Source of the DNA: VRUE01 sp963780815
Lineage (GTDB): Bacteria; Actinomycetota; Thermoleophilia; Solirubrobacterales; 70-9
Length of the DNA stretch: 64,000 nucleotides
Direction: 5' to 3'
Assembly: GCA_963780815.1 (NCBI GenBank)
Contig: CAWADG010000004.1
Coordinates: 565,292-629,291 of the forward strand
The notes under the pieces: model-generated
Database searches by the model: none
What the model was told of the DNA's origin: nothing
What the model saw: the letters and a program-made list of their open reading frames with translations, nothing else
In this document: piece by piece, positions 17,044 to 24,131 of the stretch
Layout of the letters: each line of letters opens with the position of its first letter
How positions within the stretch are numbered: position 1 is the first letter of the stretch
Position numbers and translations under genes: made by a program

Positions 17044-18087
17044 GTGGGGCTCAGTGAGGACCAGAGAGCGATGCTTCGGCTGCTCGCCCAGCGCGAGGAG
17101 GGCTACGAGGACATCGGCGCCCTGATGGGGCTGAGCGTGAACGAGGTTCGCGCCAGGGTGCGGGACGCGCTCGCCGAGCTCGAGAGGGACGGCTCGGAAG
17201 CCGGCGGCGAGGACCAGAGAGCGATGCTTCGGCTGCTCGCCCAGCGCGAGGAGGGCTACGAGGACATCGGCGCGCTGACGGGCCTGAGCGTCGATGAGGT
17301 CCGGGTGAAGGTCCGGGGAGCGCTCGCCGAGCTGGATGGCGATGGCTCCGAGGCGGAGCCGGTGAGCGCGCCGGCCCCTCCACCGGAGCCCGCACCTCCA
17401 CCGAAGCCCGCGCCCGCACGGCAGCCCGCGGCCGCGTCAACACCAAAGCCGAAGCCGAAACGGGCCCCGCGGCAGCGCCGCCGGCCGAGCGGCTCCTTGC
17501 TCCAGAACAAACGCCTGCTGGCCCAGGTCGGCGGCTGCGCGCTGATCCTGGTGCTCCTGGTCCTGTTCGCGACTGGGGCGATAGATATCGGTGGTGGCGG
17601 TGATAGCAATTCGGGCGGCTCCGAAGCAACGGCGACTGCCGTGAACCCGACCTCGAACTCGAAGGTCCCGACGCAGGCGGTCCTCAAGGCGGTCGACGGG
17701 AGCGAGGCCGAAGGCCGGGCGATCTTCGGCAGGCTCAAATCCCAGGTGCTGCTGGTCGTTGCCGCGAAAGGCCTCGCCCCGTCGCCGAGCGGAAGCTCCT
17801 ACGCGATCTCGCTCGCCCGCTCGCCCCAGGAACGGATTCCGATCGCGGCGACCAACGTCGGGAAATCGGGGACGATCAGCGGCCAGTTCCAGGTCCCGGC
17901 GACGGCTCTCGGATTGCTGGCCAGCGGCTTCGACGAAATGGAAGTGTCGCTCGTCTCCAACGGCGAACTCAGGGTCGCCGTCGGCGAAGCCCAGAAGCAG
18001 AAGAAGACGCCGCAGTTCAACGGAACCGACGTCCTCCGCGGGCCGGTGACCGGGCCGGTCATCGAAAACGCCAACGAAGGAAGCTAG
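17044..18087 (+). CDS. Membrane protein with two sigma-4-like helix-turn-helix repeats
   Basis: 347 residues from GTG. Residues 5-55 and 56-106 are near-identical modules, each reading EDQRAMLRLLAQREEGYEDI then GL-S-V-x-EVR, the shape of a sigma-70 region 4 helix-turn-helix. A Pro/Ala/Lys-rich linker (107-155) follows, then one transmembrane helix (GGCALILVLLVLFATGAI), a Ser/Gly/Thr linker and an outer domain of about 150 residues (QVLLVVAAKGLAP, SYAISLARSPQERIP). The topology resembles an anti-sigma or membrane-tethered regulator, with the DNA- or RNA-polymerase-binding part inside. Role unproven. Convergent with the oxidase at 18090 with a 2-base gap. Confidence 0.78.
   Translation: MGLSEDQRAMLRLLAQREEGYEDIGALMGLSVNEVRARVRDALAELERDGSEAGGEDQRAMLRLLAQREEGYEDIGALTGLSVDEVRVKVRGALAELDGDGSEAEPVSAPAPPPEPAPPPKPAPARQPAAASTPKPKPKRAPRQRRRPSGSLLQNKRLLAQVGGCALILVLLVLFATGAIDIGGGGDSNSGGSEATATAVNPTSNSKVPTQAVLKAVDGSEAEGRAIFGRLKSQVLLVVAAKGLAPSPSGSSYAISLARSPQERIPIAATNVGKSGTISGQFQVPATALGLLASGFDEMEVSLVSNGELRVAVGEAQKQKKTPQFNGTDVLRGPVTGPVIENANEGS
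17056..17361 (+). repeat. 153-bp tandem duplication inside the HTH gene
   Basis: Two in-frame 153-base units (17056-17208 and 17209-17361). The first 65 bases of each, 17056-17120 and 17209-17273, are identical; the remaining 88 bases have diverged clearly. The sharp change from perfect to partial identity suggests recent gene conversion of the front half. Confidence 0.9.
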
Positions 18088-18089
18088 GC

Positions 18090-19718
18090 CTAGGGAATCA
18101 GCTTGCCGGGGTTCATGATCCCGGCCGGGTCGAGCCGGTCCTTGACCGCCCGCAGCGCCTCGATCCCGACGCTTCCCACCTCGGCCTGCATGTAGGGGAG
18201 GTGGTCGCGGCCGATCGAGTGGTGGTGGGTGATCGTCCCCCCCGCGGCGACGATCGCCTCCGACGCCGCGCGCTTCACCGCCCCCCACTGCTCGAGCTCG
18301 GCTCCGTGGCGGGCGCGGGCGACGAACGTGAAGTAGAGCGAGGCCCCGTCCGGGTAGGCGTGCGACAGATGGCAGAAGGCGAGGCCCGGGGTCCCCTGGG
18401 CCGAGAGCGCGCCGCGGATCGCGTCAGCCACGGCGTGGTGGAGCGCGCCCAGGCGGGACCAGGTGTGGGATGTCTCGAGGGTCTCGACGATCGCCCCCAT
18501 TCCCATCAGCGTGTCGCGGAGGTAGGGGCCATCGAATCGACCTCGGTCCCAGCTGCGCCCGGCGGCCTGGCCGAGGTACGCGGCGCCGCCGGCCCGCAGC
18601 GCTCGCACCGCGAGCGCCCGCCGGCGCGCCACCGACTCCTCGTCACCGTCGACTCCGACGACGATCAGGCAGCCGCCGCGGCGCCCGCGCAGGCCCAGGT
18701 AGCCGTCGAAGAACCGCCCGGCGACCCCGCGGGGCCCCGATAGGGCGAGTGAGACGCGGGTCTCCTCCTCGTCGGAGACGCGGACCACGTCCGGCAGCCC
18801 GGGGCCCTGCGCCATCGCCCGGACGATCTCGGCGCCGGCCTCGAAGCTCTCCGCGATCCAGGCCTCGAAGCGTCGAACCTTCGGTGCCGGGCGAACCCTG
18901 ACGGTGACGTCAGGAATCACCCCGAGGACTCCCTCGGAGCCGATCACGAGCTCGCGCAGCGCGGGCCCGGCCGCGGAATGCGGGGTCTCGACGGTGCGCA
19001 TCTCCCCCGCCGGCGCAAGCAGCCGGACCGCGCTGACCAGCGCGTCGAAACGCCCGTACCCGCTCGAGGCCTGGCCGGCCGAGCGGGTCGCGGCGAAGCC
19101 GCCGATCGTCGCGTACTGGAATGACTGCGGAAAGTGGCCGAGGGTCAGGCCCTCCGCCCCGAGGCCGGCCTCGGCCTCCGGACCTCGCAGGCCGGCGCCG
19201 AGACGAGCGGTCAGCGAGCGGCGGTCGATCTCGACGCCGCGAAGCTCGCCGAGGTCGAGGGAGACGAGCCGGGAGTGGGCGCCGCGAACCGGCTCGACGC
19301 CGCCGACCACGCTCGACCCGCCGCCGAACGGGACGACCGCGACGCCCTCCTCGGCGCAGACCTCGATTGCCCGCGCGACCGCGTCGGCGTCGACCGGCAG
19401 CAGAACCGCGTCTGGGGCGGCGTCGAGGCTGCCGCGCCGTAGCCGCGCGAGGTCCGGGTAATTGCGCCCGGTCGAGTGGCGGAGGCGATCCTCGTTCGAG
19501 GTGAAGACGCGGTCGGCTCCGACCGCGTCGATCAGGGGCTGAGGCAGGGACTCGGCGTCGGGCAGCTCGAAGCCCTCGATCGTCGCCGCGAGGGGGACCG
19601 GCTCGAGCTCGCCGATCCACTCCTCGAGCGTCGCGCGCGCCTCGGCGTCGAGCTCGGGGGTTACCGTCGGGTCGCCCCAGCCCCACCACTTCGTGTCGCG
19701 CCGCGGGGCCGGGGTCAA
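18090..19718 (-). CDS. FAD-linked oxidase, alkyl-DHAP synthase-like
   Basis: 542 residues in the vanillyl-alcohol-oxidase superfamily. The N-terminus has the KWWGWGDP signature of alkyldihydroxyacetonephosphate synthase-like proteins. The FAD-binding region includes VAVVPFGGGSSVVGGVEP and TLGHFPQSFQYATIGGFAAT. C-terminal THHHSIGRDHLPYM matches the ADPS-type active-site His cluster, and GIMNPGKLIP is the usual end. The start is a TTG at 19718 overlapping the TGA of the SRPBCC gene, which puts KWWGWGDP near residue 9. Bacterial homologues often act on hydroxy acids or ether-lipid precursors; the substrate here is not known. Confidence 0.85.
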   Translation of the reverse strand: MTPAPRRDTKWWGWGDPTVTPELDAEARATLEEWIGELEPVPLAATIEGFELPDAESLPQPLIDAVGADRVFTSNEDRLRHSTGRNYPDLARLRRGSLDAAPDAVLLPVDADAVARAIEVCAEEGVAVVPFGGGSSVVGGVEPVRGAHSRLVSLDLGELRGVEIDRRSLTARLGAGLRGPEAEAGLGAEGLTLGHFPQSFQYATIGGFAATRSAGQASSGYGRFDALVSAVRLLAPAGEMRTVETPHSAAGPALRELVIGSEGVLGVIPDVTVRVRPAPKVRRFEAWIAESFEAGAEIVRAMAQGPGLPDVVRVSDEEETRVSLALSGPRGVAGRFFDGYLGLRGRRGGCLIVVGVDGDEESVARRRALAVRALRAGGAAYLGQAAGRSWDRGRFDGPYLRDTLMGMGAIVETLETSHTWSRLGALHHAVADAIRGALSAQGTPGLAFCHLSHAYPDGASLYFTFVARARHGAELEQWGAVKRAASEAIVAAGGTITHHHSIGRDHLPYMQAEVGSVGIEALRAVKDRLDPAGIMNPGKLIP

Positions 19719-20179
19719 TCTTCCCCCGGCCCGAGGGCCCGTTCGAGCCCGTCGAGGGCCTCCTCGAGGATCCGGCCCTGGCCGCCGCGCATCATCGGCG
19801 AGCCGAGCCGCGAGAGCCCGCGGAGGGTCTGCTCGGAGCTGAGCGCGACCTCGGTGCCGTCGTCCTCGGCGCGGAGCCTGACCTCGACCTTCGAGCTGTG
19901 GAGGTGCTTGGCGAACGGCGTTCCCTCGAGCTGCTGCTCCCAGGCGTAGCGCTCGCCATCGGCCGAGCTGACGCAACGGTAATCGGCCCTGACACCGCGC
20001 CCTTCGGCCGTCTCCAGGACCTGCGTCCACTGCGTCCGCCGGCCACCGGGCTTGACGTCGACGCTCTCGACCCGGCTCGTGCGCGGCCACCAGCGGGGCA
20101 TGCTGTAGGGATCGGAGACGAGCGCCCAGACTTCACCCGGGGCTGCGGAGAGGCGGCGGCGGCGGGTGACCCGGGGCAC
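19715..20179 (-). CDS. SRPBCC (START-like) family protein
   Basis: 154 residues from GTG at 20179. It has the hydrophobic-ligand-binding SRPBCC pattern: an N-terminal strand (VTRRRRLSAAPGEVWALVSD), the conserved PRWWPRTSRVESVDV, a run of antiparallel strands and a long C-terminal helix (GRILEEALDGLERAL). No catalytic residue can be named. Its stop is shared with the TTG start of the FAD oxidase, so the two products are probably made in step; a substrate-presenting partner role is a guess. It starts 11 bases after the stop of the MerR gene upstream, suggesting one transcript. Confidence 0.82.
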   Translation of the reverse strand: MPRVTRRRRLSAAPGEVWALVSDPYSMPRWWPRTSRVESVDVKPGGRRTQWTQVLETAEGRGVRADYRCVSSADGERYAWEQQLEGTPFAKHLHSSKVEVRLRAEDDGTEVALSSEQTLRGLSRLGSPMMRGGQGRILEEALDGLERALGPGED

Positions 20180-20190
20180 TAGACGGTCGA

Positions 20191-20937
20191 TCAGTCCCCG
20201 GTGAGCCGCCGCAGGTCCCTGACCAGGAGCAGGTGCTTGAGGTGGCTGACCGTGGCGGCGAGGCTCTCGAGGCTCTCGAGCGCCTCCTTGCGGCGCTCGG
20301 GGTTGCGCGAGCGCAGCGAGGGCCCCAGCAACGTCTCGAGCAGATTCGCCTCACGGTCGGCAGAGGAGCGGAAGATCCGCAGGTTACGGGCCGCGACCCC
20401 GACCCGGGAGAGCTCGTTGGCGGAGCGGACGATCTCGCGGTCGGTCTCGTCGTAGACCGTCCTTCCGTCGCGTTTCTCGGGCTGGATTATCCCGAAGTTC
20501 TCGAGTTCGGACACCACCTCGGCACGGGCCCCTGTCTCCTCGAGCAGCTCGTCGAGGGTCAGGTAGGCGCTCGAGGTGTTGACCAGGATCGCCCGCCGGA
20601 CGGCACCGCCGGCAGGACGGCGCTCGGCGGTGCCGGCGAACTCGAGGTCTCCCCCGGCCGCGAGCTCCTGGCGGATCACCCGCAGCGGCAGGAACTCGTC
20701 TCGCTGGAGCCTGAGGATCGTGCGCAGCCTTTCGACGTCGGACTGGCTGTAGAGGCGGTAGCCGCCGTCGGTCCGGCGCGGGCTCAGCAGCTTCTGGTCC
20801 TCGAGGTAGCGGATCTTCGAGATCGAGATGTCGTCGAACTCGCCCTGGAGGATCTTGCAGACGGCGCCGATCGTAAGCGCCTTGCGCGGGCGGCTGGCGG
20901 AGTCGCGGGCGCGGGGTGTCTTGTCGACCGTCGCCAT
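20191..20937 (-). CDS. ftsR: MerR-family regulator, FtsR-like
   Basis: 248 residues. The N-terminal winged helix-turn-helix (about 20-95) contains ISISKIRYLEDQKLLSPRRT and GYRLYSQSDVERLR, typical of MerR. The rest is a helical dimerisation and effector region with a second winged segment (LENFGIIQPEKRDGRTVYDE). The gene directly follows a GarA-like FHA gene, the same pairing as garA-Rv1828 in mycobacteria and odhI-ftsR in corynebacteria, where FtsR activates ftsZ. Symbol assigned on architecture and synteny. The start is one base after the FHA gene's stop. Confidence 0.82.
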   Translation of the reverse strand: MATVDKTPRARDSASRPRKALTIGAVCKILQGEFDDISISKIRYLEDQKLLSPRRTDGGYRLYSQSDVERLRTILRLQRDEFLPLRVIRQELAAGGDLEFAGTAERRPAGGAVRRAILVNTSSAYLTLDELLEETGARAEVVSELENFGIIQPEKRDGRTVYDETDREIVRSANELSRVGVAARNLRIFRSSADREANLLETLLGPSLRSRNPERRKEALESLESLAATVSHLKHLLLVRDLRRLTGD

Positions 20938-21411
20938 CTACTTCTCCAGGAAGCTCAGCTTGTACTTGCCGACCTGGATCTCGTCGCCGTCGGCGAGGCG
21001 ATGTGACTCGATCCGGCGCCGGTTGACGTAGGTGCCGTTGAGCGAGCCGAGGTCGTCGATGTAGAGGCCGTCGCGGCGGCGCACGAGCAGCGCGTGATTG
21101 CGGGAGACGGTGACGTCGTCGAGGAAGACGCCGGCGTCGGGGCTGCGGCCGATGCTGACCCGGTCCTCGTCGACGGTGAAGCTCTCACCGGCGCGGCCGC
21201 CGCCGCTGCGGATCACGAGCGCGGCGCCGCTCTTCTCGAGCACCTCGTCGATGTCTATCGGCTGCATGTCGCCGGTGTCGTCGACCGTGTAGGTCATCGT
21301 CGTCGGCTCATCGCCGCCCTCGCTCGGGCCGCCGAGGTAGGCACCGCATTTCTGGCAGTAGTTCGCCCCCTCGGGGTTCACGAATCCGCACTCGGGACAG
21401 TGGACTGCCAT
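20938..21411 (-). CDS. garA: GarA/OdhI-like FHA protein with N-terminal zinc ribbon
   Basis: 157 residues. The C-terminal FHA domain (about 60-155) has SIGRSPDAGVFLDDVTVSRNHA, DDLGSLNGTYVN and GDEIQVGKYKLSF, very close in pattern to GarA/OdhI, the phospho-switch that controls 2-oxoglutarate metabolism. The linker has a Thr-Thr pair at 37-38 in an acidic context (DEPTTMTY), a candidate Ser/Thr-kinase target like GarA's Thr21/Thr22. Unlike classical GarA, the N-terminus adds a zinc ribbon (Cys 5/8/19/22). Synteny with pgsA and ftsR supports the name. Regulation by phosphorylation is inference. Confidence 0.82.
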   Translation of the reverse strand: MAVHCPECGFVNPEGANYCQKCGAYLGGPSEGGDEPTTMTYTVDDTGDMQPIDIDEVLEKSGAALVIRSGGGRAGESFTVDEDRVSIGRSPDAGVFLDDVTVSRNHALLVRRRDGLYIDDLGSLNGTYVNRRRIESHRLADGDEIQVGKYKLSFLEK

Positions 21412-21429
21412 GAAAGCTCCCGGGGCCGG

Positions 21430-21702
21430 TCAGGCCGCCGGGTTGTCCTCCGGCGGTTGCGGCTGGGCCTTGCCGGCGAGTATCTCGGTCAGCTGGGCGA
21501 CGTCGTCGCCGGAGATCAGCGAGTCACCGCTTTCCCGTTTATGGCGCAGCCTGTTGACCAGCTCGGCCCGGAGGATGTCGATCTTGCCGTGCAGGACGCG
21601 GCGCTGGTAGGAGATCTCGTTCTCCTCTTCGGTCAGGTTGTTGATCAGCTCCTTCAGCTCCTCGTCGCTGAGGGAACCGAGGTCGGGGAAGGTGTCCTCC
21701 AT
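21430..21702 (-). CDS. rsiG: RsiG-like anti-sigma factor
   Basis: 90 residues from ATG at 21702, preceded by a strong AAGGAG. Two long helices are predicted: LSDEELKELINNLTEEENEI and SYQRRVLHGKIDILRAELV. This is the RsiG shape, the anti-sigma factor that holds WhiG when bound to cyclic di-GMP. The ligand motif E-x3-S-x2-R-x3-Q-x3-D is present once, with His in place of Gln (E, S, R, H, D in register). A single copy would fit a homodimeric ancestral form as described for Rubrobacter. No whiG lies in the window. It has its own promoter at 21754-21783. The frame upstream of 21702 is non-coding. Confidence 0.78.
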   Translation of the reverse strand: MEDTFPDLGSLSDEELKELINNLTEEENEISYQRRVLHGKIDILRAELVNRLRHKRESGDSLISGDDVAQLTEILAGKAQPQPPEDNPAA

Positions 21703-21753
21703 CTCGCTCCTTGGTTTGGCGGCTCTACGGCTCCGTTGGCCGCTTGACGGCCG

Positions 21754-21783
21754 ATTATAGGTTGCCGGAGCGCGAAGGTTCAA
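21754..21783 (-). promoter_or_regulatory. Sigma-70-type promoter of rsiG
   Basis: On the minus strand, TTGAAC (21778-21783) and TATAAT (21754-21759) are separated by 18 bases and lie about 55 bases upstream of the rsiG start. It is the best consensus match I noticed in any intergenic region here. Confidence 0.6.
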
Positions 21784-21795
21784 CCCCAGGTTGAA
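21779..21795. repeat. Inverted repeat over the rsiG -35 box
   Basis: TTCAACC-cca-GGTTGAA is a perfect 7-base inverted repeat covering the -35 hexamer and sitting just after the pgsA stop. It could be an operator for a dimeric repressor or a weak terminator for pgsA; there is no T-run on the minus strand, which favours the operator reading slightly. Confidence 0.45.
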
Positions 21796-21798
21796 GGT

Positions 21799-22443
21799 TC
21801 AGCCCGGTTGGGCACCGTCTTGCGCCCGCACCGCCTCCAAACCGCTGCGGGCATAGACCACCGTGGCGAGGAGGGCGAGCCCGACGCCGACGATCAGGAG
21901 CGCCGTCGGAACCCAGCCGTCGACGACGAGGGCGAAGAAGATTCCGCCCATGATCGGGAAGACCGAGATCCGCCCCGGCCAGTTGACCCTGATCTCGACC
22001 CCGCGGCGGAGCGCCTGCTGGGCGAGGACGAGCATCACCAGTTCGCGCGCGACGAGAAGCGCCAGCGCCCAGCGCGGCAGCAGCTCGAAATGCCAGCAGA
22101 CAACGGCGCCGGCGAGAATCGTGAGGCGGTCGATGAAGGGGTCGAGAAGCGCCCCGAGCCGTGAGTACTGACCGGTGACGCGGGCGAGGAACCCGTCGAC
22201 GTAGTCGCCGGCGGCGATCAGCCAGAAAACGATCGCCGCCCCGGCACTGCGGCCGTCCCCCGATTCGAAGGCGAGGTAGAGGAACAGCGGGATCGCCGCG
22301 ATCCGCAGGTAGCCGACGAGGTTCGGGATCGTCCAGGGGTGAAGCGGCTCGCCCTTCTCGGTCTCGCGCGGCGCCGGCCCGCTGCGATCGAGGCCGAACA
22401 GCCTCCGGACCCGGCCGCGGCCAAACGGGGCGTGCTCAGCCAT
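21799..22443 (-). CDS. pgsA: CDP-alcohol phosphatidyltransferase (PgsA-like)
   Basis: 214 residues, integral membrane. It transfers a phosphatidyl group from CDP-diacylglycerol to an alcohol, probably glycerol 3-phosphate. The signature D-x2-D-G-x2-A-R-x8-G-x3-D-x3-D is complete in DYVDGFLARVTGQYSRLGAL then LDPFIDR. About six hydrophobic segments follow PWTIPNLVGYLRIAAIPLFL. The first 8 bases overlap the end of proS. Downstream come rsiG, garA and ftsR, matching the mycobacterial pgsA2-garA-Rv1828 neighbourhood. Exact head-group donor is not certain. Confidence 0.85.
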   Translation of the reverse strand: MAEHAPFGRGRVRRLFGLDRSGPAPRETEKGEPLHPWTIPNLVGYLRIAAIPLFLYLAFESGDGRSAGAAIVFWLIAAGDYVDGFLARVTGQYSRLGALLDPFIDRLTILAGAVVCWHFELLPRWALALLVARELVMLVLAQQALRRGVEIRVNWPGRISVFPIMGGIFFALVVDGWVPTALLIVGVGLALLATVVYARSGLEAVRAQDGAQPG

Positions 22444-24118
22444 CGAGGAGGGCGAGCGTCCGCTCGGCGGCTTCCTCGAGCGGGAGCCGGTGCTCGGCGC
22501 CGTCGCCGCGCGTGGTGGCCTCGACGATACCGTCGGCGAGGCCGCGGCGGCCGACCAGAAGCCGGACCGGGCAGCCGAGCAGCTCGGCGTCGGTCAGCTT
22601 CTCCCCCGGCCCGGCGTCGCGGTCGTCGTAGAGCACGTCGGCGCCGATCCGCTCGCGGAGCTCCTCATATATGCGGTCAGCGACCTCGCGCTCCGCCTCG
22701 CCCTCCTTGCCGAGCGCGACGAGGTGGACCCGCCAGGGAGCGATCGCCTGCGGCCAGACGATCCCCTTCTCGTCCGCACCCTGCTCGATCGCGGCGGCGA
22801 CGATCCTTGCCGGCCCGATCCCGTAGCTGCCCATCACGATCGGCCGCTCGGTGCCGGTCTCGTCGAGGTAGGTCGCGTCGAGAGGGACCGAGTAGCGGGT
22901 GCCGAGCTTGAAGATGTTGGCGACCTCGATCGCCGTCTCGATCTCGATCGTGCCGCCGCCCGGCGCGGTGTCCCCGGCCTCGACCGTGCGCACGTCCATC
23001 TCCTCGAACTCGAAATCGCGGCCGGGCTCGACCCCGCGAAGGTGGGTGTCGGCCCTGTTCGCCCCGGTGACGTAGGAGCCGGGGACGATTGCCGCGTCCT
23101 TGATGATCTCGACCCCGGCGCCGACCGGGCCGAGGAACCCGACCGGGCCGATCTTGGCCTCGATCTCCTCGCTTCCGGCGAGCCTGAAATCGGCGCCGAG
23201 CGCGTTGCGAAGCTTGATCTCGTTGAGGCGATGGTCGCCGCGGATCAGGACGATCATCATGCCGCGGCCGTCGACCATGACCGGCAGGGCCTTGATCAGC
23301 GCGCCGGCGGGCAATCCGAGGTGGGGCGCGACCTCATCGATCGTCGCCAGCCCTGGGGTCTCGATCTCCTCGGGGGCGGGAAGCGGCTCGGGGAGCTCGA
23401 CCAGCTGCGGATCGGCCGAGGCGACCTCGACGTTGGCCGCGTAGCCCGGGGCTAGCGCCACCTCGTTCTCGCCCGCCGCGCAGGGGGCCATGTACTCGTG
23501 GGCGCCGGAGCCGCCCATCATCCCGACGTCGGCCTCGACTCGGTACCAGCGCAGGCCGCAGCGGTCGAAGATCCTCGCGTAGGCCTCGCTCTGAAGGTCG
23601 TAGGCGCGGTCGAGGCCCTCCTCGTCGCGGTCGAAGGTGTAGGCGTCCTTCATCAGGAACTCGCGGGTCCGCAGCACCCCCGCGCGCGGCCGCGGCTCGT
23701 CGCGCTCCTTTGTCTGGATGTGGAACACCATCATCGGCAGGTCCCGGTAGGAGCGGACCTCGCGGCCCACCTGAACTGTCACGCACTCCTCGTGGGTCAT
23801 CGCGAGGACCATCTCGGCACCCCTGCGGTCCTCGAGCTTGAACAGCTCGTCGATCGCGTAGCGCCCGGTCTCCTTCCAGGCCTGAGCGGGCTGGAGGACC
23901 GGCATCAGCATCTCCTGGCACCCGATCGCCTCCATCTCCTCGCGGAGGATCTGCTGGACCTTGCGGATCGAGCGCCAACCGGCGGGGAGGTAGGTCCAGA
24001 GCCCCGCCCCGAGCTGGCGGATCAGGCCGGCCCGCACCATCAGCTTGTGCGAGACCGCCTCGGCGTCGGCGGGCGGGTCCCGCAGCGTCGGTATGAACGT
24101 CTGGCTCCAGCGGGTCAC
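22436..24118 (-). CDS. proS: Prolyl-tRNA synthetase
   Basis: 560 residues from GTG at 24118; charges tRNA-Pro. Bacterial-type class II enzyme: motif 1 region ending in LPAGWRSIRKVQQILREEM, motif 2 (LRTREFLMKDAYTFD), the YbaK-like editing insertion in the middle (ALIKALPVMVDGRGMMIVLI, RGDHRLNEIKLRNALGA), and motif 3 (GSYGIGPARIVAA) before the anticodon-binding domain. Length is normal for the editing form. The stop overlaps the pgsA start by 8 bases. fadD ends 13 bases upstream on the same strand. Confidence 0.95.
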   Translation of the reverse strand: MTRWSQTFIPTLRDPPADAEAVSHKLMVRAGLIRQLGAGLWTYLPAGWRSIRKVQQILREEMEAIGCQEMLMPVLQPAQAWKETGRYAIDELFKLEDRRGAEMVLAMTHEECVTVQVGREVRSYRDLPMMVFHIQTKERDEPRPRAGVLRTREFLMKDAYTFDRDEEGLDRAYDLQSEAYARIFDRCGLRWYRVEADVGMMGGSGAHEYMAPCAAGENEVALAPGYAANVEVASADPQLVELPEPLPAPEEIETPGLATIDEVAPHLGLPAGALIKALPVMVDGRGMMIVLIRGDHRLNEIKLRNALGADFRLAGSEEIEAKIGPVGFLGPVGAGVEIIKDAAIVPGSYVTGANRADTHLRGVEPGRDFEFEEMDVRTVEAGDTAPGGGTIEIETAIEVANIFKLGTRYSVPLDATYLDETGTERPIVMGSYGIGPARIVAAAIEQGADEKGIVWPQAIAPWRVHLVALGKEGEAEREVADRIYEELRERIGADVLYDDRDAGPGEKLTDAELLGCPVRLLVGRRGLADGIVEATTRGDGAEHRLPLEEAAERTLALLDG

Positions 24119-24131
24119 GCCGGAAACCTAG

